Origin: AC-32 sp963746155
Lineage (GTDB): Bacteria > Actinomycetota > Thermoleophilia > Gaiellales > Gaiellaceae
Assembly: GCA_963746155.1 (NCBI GenBank)
Contig: CAVVAB010000012.1
Coordinates: forward strand, 1-64,000
Length of the DNA stretch: 64,000 nucleotides
Direction: 5' to 3'
This document shows positions 57,373 through 64,000 of the stretch, in pieces; positions within the stretch are counted from its first letter, which is position 1, and each line of letters begins with the position of its first letter. A model generated the notes under the pieces. That model did no database searches. It saw only the letters and a list, made by a program, of their open reading frames with translations, and had not been told where the DNA came from. Both the position numbers and the translations under genes were made by a program.

Positions 57373-58567
57373 CTAGGGCGCGAATCGAGTCAGTAGGAGC
57401 GCGATCCCGAGGTTCGCGACGAAGCCGGCGGCCGCGAGCGGCGGGCGGCGCAGCCAGGCGGGGCCTTCGCCGAGCGCCCAGAAGATCGGGAACGCGAACA
57501 GGCTCTGGCGGCCGAAGCTGTGCATCAGCCCGGAGCCGAGCAGGGTCGCCACGACGACCGTCGCGTAGGCCGCCCACGGCCGGTAGGCGGGGCCGAGCCG
57601 CCAGAGGATGACGAGCAGCGGGAGGATCAGGGCGCAGCGCACGCTGTCGACGAACGTCGCGAGGCTCGTCGTCGCGGCGAGGAGCACCGGGACGGCGCAG
57701 ACGTAGGCGACGGCGACGGTCGGGAGCAGGCCCAGGCGGCGGTAGGCGAGCGCGACGACCGCGACGGCCACGATCAGCAGCAGGACACGAGCGCGGCGTG
57801 CGGCCAGGCTCGTTCCCAGACGTGCTTCGCCCACGTGCCGATCCCCGTCGGCCCCGAGCGGCCCCAGAGCTTCTGGGCGTCGAAGAACGCGTCCGCCTCT
57901 CCGCTCCGCGTCCAGAAGACGACCTCAACGGCCGCCGCGGCGACGACCGGCGCTACGGCTGCGAGCCAGTACGAGGGGCCTCGGCCGCGGGCGAGTAGCG
58001 CGAGCGGAAGCGCGATCACGAGGCCGGTCGGGCGCAGCATCGCCGCGGCTGCTCCGAGCGGGACGGCCGCGAGCGGCGGCGCTGCAGGACGAGCGCTCCC
58101 GCCCAGGCCGCACAGGCGAGGGCGAGCACGTCGGGGTAGGCGAGCAGCAGCGCGAACGAGCCGGGCCAGCAGGCGAGCGCGACCGCCGCCTGGCGCGGCC
58201 GCTTCGCCGGGCTACCCGCGGCGACGCCGAGGAACGCGAGCCCGCTCGCAAGGAGGGCGATGACGCCGGCCCACTGCCAGTCCGGGATCGAGCCCGAGGC
58301 CCGGATCAGCCAGGGCCAGAGCGGGAAGAACGCGTATCGCTGGCTGACGACCGAGCCGTACCCGTGGCTCGCGATCGCCTCGTACCAGCCGAAGTCCCAC
58401 GAGAAGAAGGGGAACAGCGAGGCCCCGGGCGCGCCCTTGCTCCGGTCGTAGGCGCCTGCGGCGATCCCGATCGCCACGGTGGCCACGACCGCCCCGGCCC
58501 ACGCGGCCCAGACCGCGAGCACGGCGTAGGGCCAGTTCCACGCATCGAAGCGGCTCCGGCCCTGCAC
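57373..58567 (-). CDS. Membrane mannosyltransferase (PIG-V-like), two frame breaks
   Basis: A hydrophobic glycosyltransferase of about 398 residues if intact. The PIG-V-type opening has an acidic loop, FFSWDFGWYEAIASHGYG, then FFPLWPWLIRASG and RPTGLVIALPLALLARG. Frame breaks occur near 58075 and 57790, where a one-base loss in each case explains the change; the segments read ALVLQRRR, then LRPTGLVIALP, then VLLLIVAVAVVALAYRRLG to the stop at 57373. It probably transfers mannose from polyprenyl-phosphate-mannose to a surface lipid or protein. The start is GTG. Confidence 0.78.
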
Positions 58568-58647
58568 GGGCCGAGGAGTCTACGGTCTCAGGCGCTCGCT
58601 TGCGACGCCGACCAAAGAGGTCGTGCGGGCTTTGCCCGTGCGACCGT

Positions 58648-60051
58648 CTAAGCCGCTGGAATTTCGGTGTCGCTGCCGAGCTGTTTCTGCCACCAGTCCG
58701 ACTCGCGACGCTGGATCTCGGACTGAGCCTTCGCCACGTACGCGGCGAGCTCGGTCTCCTGCTTGCCGAGGCGCTCCTCGAGCTCCGCGAGCATCGCCTC
58801 ACGCCGCTCGAGCCGGTCGGTCCGGATCTCGACGTCGGCCTCGAGGCCCGCCTCGCGCAGCTCCAGGTCGGCCTCGCGCTCGTCGAGCTCCTTGAGCCGT
58901 TCGCGAATCGTCTCCTCCATCGAGCCGAGCCGCTTCTCGCGCCGGTCGGTCCGCTGCTTCTGCGAGTCGGTGACCGACTCGTAGCTCGAAAGCTCGGCCT
59001 CGCGCGCGGTGAGCTCCTGGTCGAGCGTGTCCAGCCGGGTGTTCCACTCCTCGAGGTCGCGGCCCTTGTTGGCGTCGGCCTCCTGGTGTGCGAGCGCGGC
59101 CTGGAGCCGGTGCAGGTCGGCCTCCTGGGCGATCAGCTCGGTCTCGCGCCGGTCGAGCTCCGCCAGCCGTGCGTCCGCGTTCTCGGCGACGCGGGACTTC
59201 TCGGAGAGCTCGCGCTCGTAATGGTCGGCGTCGGTCCGCATGCGCTCCTGCTTGAGGAGCAGCTCGGCCTCGCGCTCGCCGAGGGCCTCGTCCTTGGCGG
59301 ACAGGCGCGCGGCCTCCTTCTTGATGTCGGCCTCGCGCGTGCCCTGCTTGCGCTCTCGCTCGGCGAGCGCCTTTTCCTGGGCGCGCAGCTCGTTCTCGCG
59401 CGAGTCGTACGCGCGCTCGCGGGCCTGGAGACGAACCTCGGTTGCCTGCTCGCGCGTTGCGAGCTCGCTCTCCTTGCGCTCGATCTTCTTCTCGCGGTCG
59501 GCGAGGTTGGACAGCTGCTTGTTCAGGCCGGCTGCCGACTTCTCGCGCTCGCGCTCGACGCTCGTGAGCTCACGCATGCGCGCATCGGCCTGCTGCTGCT
59601 GCTCGACGGCGAGCTGGTGCTCGGCGGCCAGCTCGGCCTGGAGGTCGGCGACGCGGGCGTGCTCGGTCTCGATGACCTCGCGCTGGTCGCGCACTCGGCG
59701 CTCGCGCTCCTCCAGCTCGACCTCGAACTCGGCGAGCTTGGCCTCGCGCTCGTCCAGCGCGGAGCTCCGGTGGGCCAGCTCCTTGCCGGTGCTGACCTCG
59801 CCCTCGTGCGCCGACGCCTGGTGCTCCAGCTCCTTGCGGAGCGAGGCCTCACGCTTCTGCGCGGCCTCGAGGTCGGCCATGAGCGATGCGACGTCATCGG
59901 AGACGGAGTCCCCCGGGGCAGCCGGGGCGGCGGCGATCTCCTCTGCCGGTGCTTCCGGAGCGTCGGCCCGTCTGCGCTGGAGCTGCGCGCGCAGGCCGGT
60001 GCCGAAGCCCTTCTCGGTGTCTGCTGCGTGGCTGTCGGGTTTGTCGGGCAT
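58648..60051 (-). CDS. Long coiled-coil protein
   Basis: A 467-residue, highly charged protein that is almost entirely coiled coil after residue 60: heptad-rich Glu/Arg/Lys/Ala runs such as EAAQKREASLRKELEHQ and READLELREAGLEADVEIR, with no Pro or Gly breaks. The N-terminal 60 residues are disordered and Ala/Pro-rich. It lies directly downstream of the tad genes on the same strand, so a scaffold role in the pilus or cell pole is possible. No enzymatic motif is seen. Confidence 0.78.
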   Translation of the reverse strand: MPDKPDSHAADTEKGFGTGLRAQLQRRRADAPEAPAEEIAAAPAAPGDSVSDDVASLMADLEAAQKREASLRKELEHQASAHEGEVSTGKELAHRSSALDEREAKLAEFEVELEERERRVRDQREVIETEHARVADLQAELAAEHQLAVEQQQQADARMRELTSVEREREKSAAGLNKQLSNLADREKKIERKESELATREQATEVRLQARERAYDSRENELRAQEKALAERERKQGTREADIKKEAARLSAKDEALGEREAELLLKQERMRTDADHYERELSEKSRVAENADARLAELDRRETELIAQEADLHRLQAALAHQEADANKGRDLEEWNTRLDTLDQELTAREAELSSYESVTDSQKQRTDRREKRLGSMEETIRERLKELDEREADLELREAGLEADVEIRTDRLERREAMLAELEERLGKQETELAAYVAKAQSEIQRRESDWWQKQLGSDTEIPAA

Positions 60052-60070
60052 CGTCGCCTCCGGTCCGGAG

Positions 60071-60973
60071 TTAGAAGATCTTCGAGAGGTTGAGGAACGC
60101 CGGCCCGAGGATGACCAGGAACATGGCCGGGAAGATGAAGAGGACGGTCGGGAAGAGCATCTTGATCGGCGCCTTCATCGCCTTCTCCTCGGCTGCGGCC
60201 TGCCGCTTGAGGCGGCTGTCGGTCGCCTGCACGCGCAGGATCCGGCCGAGCGAGATTCCGAGCTGGTCTGCCTGGATGATCGCGCGGACGAACGAGCTCA
60301 GCTCTTGCGTGCCGGCGCGCGCGGAGAGCTTCTTCAGCGCGTCCTGGCGCGACTCGCCGATCCGGATCTCGCTGAGCGTCAGCGCGAACTCGTCGGCCAG
60401 CGGGCCGGCCATGTGCTCGGTCAGCTTGACGATCGCGCCGTCGAAGCCCATGCCCGCCTCGACGCTCACGGCCATCAGGTCGAGCGCGTCGGGAAGCTCG
60501 GCGCGGATCCGCTCCTTGCGGGCGCGCGCCTTGTGCGAGACGAAGAAGTCCGGAGCGATGAAACCGAAGCCGGCAAGGGCGATGGCGAAGAGGAGCACGC
60601 CGCCGGGGCCGGTGATCGCGCCGCCGAAGAACGCGCCCGCGACGAGGCCGACGATCGAGAGGCCCGACTTGAACGCGAGGAACGTGTTCGGCGAGATCGT
60701 GAGCCCGGCGGCCAGAAGCCGTGTGCTGACGCCGTCGACGGTCGTCTTCGGGTGCAGCCTCAGCGTCCACTTCGCGAGCCGGTTCCCGAGCGGGTTGAGC
60801 ACGCGCTCGGTGAACGGCTTCGGCGCATTGGCGAGCTGGGTGCGGTACGCGCCGTAGCGCGCGGCTCGGCGCATCGAGACGCGCCGCTCGCGGGCCGGGA
60901 GCGTGACCGCGTCGCCGATGAAGTAGGCGGCCGCGGCAAGGCAGCCGAGCGCGAGCGCGAGCACGATCAGCAT
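60071..60973 (-). CDS. tadC: TadC-like type II secretion F-family protein
   Basis: A 300-residue inner-membrane platform protein of the tight-adherence (tad/Flp) pilus. The T2SSF domain contains LPDALDLMAVSVEAGMGFDG, a Glu-rich core and FVRAIIQADQLGISLGRILR. Membrane helices lie at both ends, with the final one LFPTVLFIFPAMFLVILGPA. It works with TadB and the CpaF ATPase encoded upstream on the same strand. ATG at 60973. Confidence 0.92.
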   Translation of the reverse strand: MLIVLALALGCLAAAAYFIGDAVTLPARERRVSMRRAARYGAYRTQLANAPKPFTERVLNPLGNRLAKWTLRLHPKTTVDGVSTRLLAAGLTISPNTFLAFKSGLSIVGLVAGAFFGGAITGPGGVLLFAIALAGFGFIAPDFFVSHKARARKERIRAELPDALDLMAVSVEAGMGFDGAIVKLTEHMAGPLADEFALTLSEIRIGESRQDALKKLSARAGTQELSSFVRAIIQADQLGISLGRILRVQATDSRLKRQAAAEEKAMKAPIKMLFPTVLFIFPAMFLVILGPAFLNLSKIF

Positions 60974-61031
60974 CAGTTGACCTCCAGGTGCTGGCAGAGA
61001 GTTGTCGGTGTCGGCAGGTGGCTCATCGGCG

Positions 61032-61991
61032 TCATCCCTTGAACTGCACGAGTCGCCTCAGGAGCAGTGAGCCGAACGCCATCATGATCAGGCCGATGAA
61101 GATCAGCTTGTGGCCCTGCGGGCTGTGGTAGAGCGGGTCCATGTAGCTCGGGTTCATCACCGTGATCGCGATCGCGATGAAGAACGGCAGGCCGATCAGC
61201 ACGTAGGCCGACGCGCGGCCCATCGCGGTCAGACCCTTGATCTTGCGGGCGAACTGCTGCCGCTGGCGCACGGTGTCGGCGACCATGTCGAACAGCCCGG
61301 CGAGGCTGCCGCCGACCTGGCGCTGGATCGTCACGGCGGTGATCACGAACGAGAAGTTCTTCGAGCCGATCCGCTCGGCCGTCTCGGCGAGCGCGTCGTC
61401 CATCGGGCGCCCGAGCCGCGTGTCGCTGATGACGCGGCCGAGCTCCTTGCTGGCCGGCTCGTGGCCCTCTTCGACGATCGTCTGGATGCCCTGCTTGAAG
61501 CTGTGGCCGGCCTTGAGCGACGCGGCCATCGTGACGAGCAGGTCCGGAAGCTGATCCTCGAAGGCGTTCATCCGGCGCTTCGCCTTGAAGCTCACCCACG
61601 CGTACGGAATGAGCGCGCCGACGGCCAGCGCGATCAGCAGGCCGATCGACGATCGCCCGCTGAGCAGCGCGAGGAACGTGAGGAGGAACCCGCAACCGGC
61701 CATCAGGTAGACGAACTCGACCGTGCGCAGCGGGATGTCCGCCCGGTCGAGCTTGAGGGTCAGCTTCTTCCAGACGACGCGGTGCGCGAACGCCTGCTCG
61801 GTCGCGCGGAAGAGGCCCGCGAATGCGGCGAGGCGCTCGCCTTTCTCGCGCCGGCGCCGGCGATTCTTGCCGCCTTCGACGTGTGGAGCCAGCCGGACCT
61901 TGACCCAGGAGCCCTTGGCCCCGGTCAGCACGAATCCGACCGCGCTCAGCACGAGGAACGCGACGAGCAGCGCGAGCACGAGCCCGCCCAT
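61032..61991 (-). CDS. tadB: TadB-like type II secretion F-family protein
   Basis: A 319-residue T2SSF protein: membrane helix at the start (VLALLVAFLVLSAVGFVLTG), then KAGHSFKQGIQTIVEEG and a final pair of helices with AYVLIGLPFFIAIAITVMNP. Its ATG at 61991 has no ribosome site, and the upstream VWA gene reads into this sequence through a frame break at a C6 run. It may therefore be the C-terminal half of a VWA-TadB fusion rather than a separate gene. Confidence 0.87.
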   Translation of the reverse strand: MGGLVLALLVAFLVLSAVGFVLTGAKGSWVKVRLAPHVEGGKNRRRRREKGERLAAFAGLFRATEQAFAHRVVWKKLTLKLDRADIPLRTVEFVYLMAGCGFLLTFLALLSGRSSIGLLIALAVGALIPYAWVSFKAKRRMNAFEDQLPDLLVTMAASLKAGHSFKQGIQTIVEEGHEPASKELGRVISDTRLGRPMDDALAETAERIGSKNFSFVITAVTIQRQVGGSLAGLFDMVADTVRQRQQFARKIKGLTAMGRASAYVLIGLPFFIAIAITVMNPSYMDPLYHSPQGHKLIFIGLIMMAFGSLLLRRLVQFKG

Positions 61992-62926
61992 CGGCGAGTA
62001 GAGGGGGGAGGGAAGGCCTCTGCGAGCCCGAGTCGGCGGGCGCGAGGCTTCCCGGAACCGTCACGTTCGTCGAGGCCGCGCCTTCCGGGTCGAGCGACAC
62101 GCGGAGGTGCAGCGGCCTCGCCCGGGCGCGCGGCGGTGACGTACTCGATCCGCCAGGTGCGGCGAAGCTCGGAGGAGATCGAGGAGTAGATCCCCGAGAC
62201 CGCCGAGGTGGTGGCCGCGCCGTGAAAGTTGCCGCCGGTGGCGTTGGCCATCTGCTCGAGCGGCGCGCGGGTTGCGGCCGACGCGCCGATGCCGATCGGG
62301 TACACGATCACGCCGGCCTTCTTGGCCGCGGCGATCGCGTCCTTCAGCGACGTCTGGCTGGAGACGTCCTTCCCGTCCGTGAGCAGGACGACCACACGTG
62401 CGCGGTCACCCTCGCCGGACAGCATCTTGGTCGAGAGCGCAAGGGCGTCGTAGAGCGCGGTGCCCGACTTGGAGTCGTTCGACATCGTCCGGAGCGAGTC
62501 GTCCGCGTCGATCGTCGACGACGAGAACCCGGTCAGCTTCACGGCCTTGTTCCCGAAGACGACGACCGCGACGCGGTCGGAGCCCGCCTTGTCGGCCACG
62601 AACGCGCGTGCGCCGTCGACGGCGGCGGCGAGCCTGTCGCCCGCCATCGACTGCGAGCGGTCGACGGCCACGACCACGCTCTTGGACGACGCGAGGTTCT
62701 GCAGGTTCGGGTCGACGACCTTGCGGCCGTTCTCGGTCAGCGTCGGAGCCTGGTCCGAGGCGACCGGGGCGACGAGCGTCGCGCGGATCGTCGGGTAGCC
62801 GCTCGCGTCGACTCCGCGGAGCGTGACGGCTGCGTCAGCGGACAGCGGCGCGAGCAGGGCCGCGACCGCCAGTAGTACGAGGATCCGGGGCAGCCGCCGG
62901 CGACTGGGCGTCGGCGGGCGGTTCAC
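61992..62926 (-). CDS. VWA-domain protein of the tad locus (frame-broken C-terminus)
   Basis: A secreted or membrane-linked von Willebrand A protein. GTG 62926 overlaps the cpaF stop codon (GTGA). A signal peptide (ILVLLAVAALLAPLSADA) is followed by a VWA fold with the MIDAS motif in VAVDRSQSMAGDRL (DxSxS) and conserved Thr/Asp further on (TALYDALALST, LLTDGKDVSS). The frame then seems to change near 62115: the alternative frame gives LHLRVSLDPEGAASTNVTVP and runs toward TadB. VWA domains in pilus loci usually bind substrates or other proteins through a metal ion. Confidence 0.8.
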
Positions 62927-64000
62927 TCGAACCCGCCGTAGTTCGCGGCTGCGAAGTTCGGCCGGAACGTGCTCGTGTCGCTGAAGAACGTCGGCGGCAG
63001 CTGCACGCCGTTCGCCGCCATCTTCTCGAGGAAGTGCGGCTTGAGGCCGGTGCTCTCGAGCGGGTTCAGGAGACTGACCGGCTTGCCTCGCTCGCCGCTG
63101 TCCTCGTCGGGCGGGCGCGCGACGAAGATGTCCTGCAGCGTGATGACGTCCGACTCCATCCGCAGCACCTCGGTGATGTGGGTGATGCGGCGCGAGCCGT
63201 CGACGAGGCGCGAGATCTGCACGAGCAGGTCGAACGCGCTCGCGATCTGCTCGCGGATCGCCCGGTGCGGGAGCTCGACGCCCGCGGTCATCACCAGGGT
63301 CTCGAGACGCGCGAGGGCGTCGCGCGGGGAGTTCGCGTGGATCGTGGTCAGCGAGCCTTCGTGGCCCGTGTTCATCGCCTGGAGCATGTCCAGGGTCTCG
63401 GGGCCGCGGACCTCGCCGACGATGATCCGGTCGGGGCGCATACGGAGGGCGTTGCGGACGAGCTCGCGGATCCGGATCTCGCCCTCGCCCTCGATGTTCG
63501 GCGGGCGTGCCTCGAGCGTGATCACGTGCTGCTGCTGGAGCTGGAGCTCGGCCGCGTCCTCGATGGTGACGATGCGCTCGTCGTCGGGGACGTAGGCGGA
63601 AAGCGCGTTCAGCGTGGTCGTCTTACCGGTACCGGTACCTCCGGAGATCAGCACGTTGAGCTTCCCGCGAACGCATGCGGAGAGGAACGACGCCGCCTCC
63701 GGCGAGACCGAGCCGAACGCGATCAGGTCGTCCATCGTGTACGGGTCGCGCGAGAACTTCCGGATCGTGAGCGTCGGCCCGCGCAGCGAGAGCGGCGGGA
63801 TGATCGCGTTCACACGGCTGCCGTCGGGGAGACGGGCGTCGACCATCGGCGAGGCCTCGTCCACGCGCCGGCCGATCTGCGACACGATCTTGTCGATGAT
63901 CCGGAGCAGGTGGGCGTTGTCGACGAAGGTCGCGTCGGAGCGCTCGATCTTGCCCTTGCGCTCGACGAAGACGCGGTCGTGGTTGTTGACCATGACTTCC
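62923..64000 (-). CDS. cpaF: CpaF/TadA secretion ATPase, 5' end beyond the window
   Basis: The motor ATPase of the tad pilus, present from the middle of its N-terminal domain to its stop codon. The Walker A is SGGTGTGKTTTLN; the Walker B and Asp box region reads RPDRIIVGEVRGPETLDM and the His box GHEGSLTTIHANSP. The frame continues past the right edge (the codons before MVNNHDRVFVERKGK encode E-V), so the true start is outside. It is the first visible gene of the tad operon (cpaF, VWA, tadB, tadC). Confidence 0.94.
   Translation of the reverse strand, partial: EVMVNNHDRVFVERKGKIERSDATFVDNAHLLRIIDKIVSQIGRRVDEASPMVDARLPDGSRVNAIIPPLSLRGPTLTIRKFSRDPYTMDDLIAFGSVSPEAASFLSACVRGKLNVLISGGTGTGKTTTLNALSAYVPDDERIVTIEDAAELQLQQQHVITLEARPPNIEGEGEIRIRELVRNALRMRPDRIIVGEVRGPETLDMLQAMNTGHEGSLTTIHANSPRDALARLETLVMTAGVELPHRAIREQIASAFDLLVQISRLVDGSRRITHITEVLRMESDVITLQDIFVARPPDEDSGERGKPVSLLNPLESTGLKPHFLEKMAANGVQLPPTFFSDTSTFRPNFAAANYGGFE

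Overview
This window looks like a chromosomal segment of a high-GC actinobacterium of the Thermoleophilia type (Gaiellales or Solirubrobacterales relatives). That placement is inferred from gene content: a secreted protein with the 'GGTGYAAIKLPANSVGS' opening typical of the group, several class III nucleotide cyclases fused to other domains, large LuxR-type ATPases, DUF4242 mini-proteins, a B12-dependent ribonucleotide reductase and a tad pilus locus. No rRNA gene, CRISPR array or insertion sequence was seen. The number of single-base frame breaks suggests an assembly that still contains indel errors.

Layout. 1-2.0 kb: a glycosyltransferase, a DUF218 protein and a lipoprotein hydrolase. 2.07-9.05 kb: a complete sugar-uptake operon, made of a LacI regulator with two mirror-image operators, a solute-binding protein, an intra-operon hairpin, two permeases, a GH1 beta-glycosidase and an ATPase. 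9.2-12.6 kb: a ZIP-type transporter, a small hydrolase, a membrane cytochrome c and a secreted protein. 12.7-14.4 kb: a cyclase remnant, two cold-shock proteins, an NlpC/P60 hydrolase and a GlsB-like protein. 14.4-15.6 kb: no convincing gene. 15.6-19.8 kb: nrdJ and a HAF-repeat protein. 19.9-23.5 kb: an aminotransferase, soxR and a Rieske protein whose promoter overlaps a SoxR-like box. 23.5-29.1 kb: two class III cyclase fusions, the second joined through a membrane segment to a beta-propeller and a peptide-binding domain and broken by many indels.

29.1-38.3 kb: cell-surface and housekeeping genes (O-antigen-ligase-like protein, methyltransferase, LytR_C protein, epimerase, thymidylate kinase, DNA polymerase III delta', a secreted propeller, an aldo/keto reductase, a holin-like protein and tRNA-Thr). 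38.5-48.4 kb: two giant LuxR ATPase regulators, each next to a DUF4242 gene, with small secreted proteins, a CBS protein and a PYROXD2-like oxidoreductase between them. 48.5-54.6 kb: a 1154-residue secreted protein, a DUF5661 protein and an MMPL exporter. 54.6-56.9 kb: a tandem pair of secreted clan GH-A-like hydrolases with duplicated leaders. 56.9-64 kb: a cyclophilin, a membrane mannosyltransferase, a coiled-coil protein and the tad genes tadC, tadB, a VWA gene and cpaF, which runs off the right edge.

The most notable signals are the receptor-like cyclase/propeller/peptide-binding fusion, a promoter shared by two genes flanking the second LuxR ATPase, the SoxR-box promoter with a 19-bp spacer and probable leaderless start, and the paired LacI operators. 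At least ten genes have frame breaks that a one-base change would repair; these should be checked against reads before being called pseudogenes.
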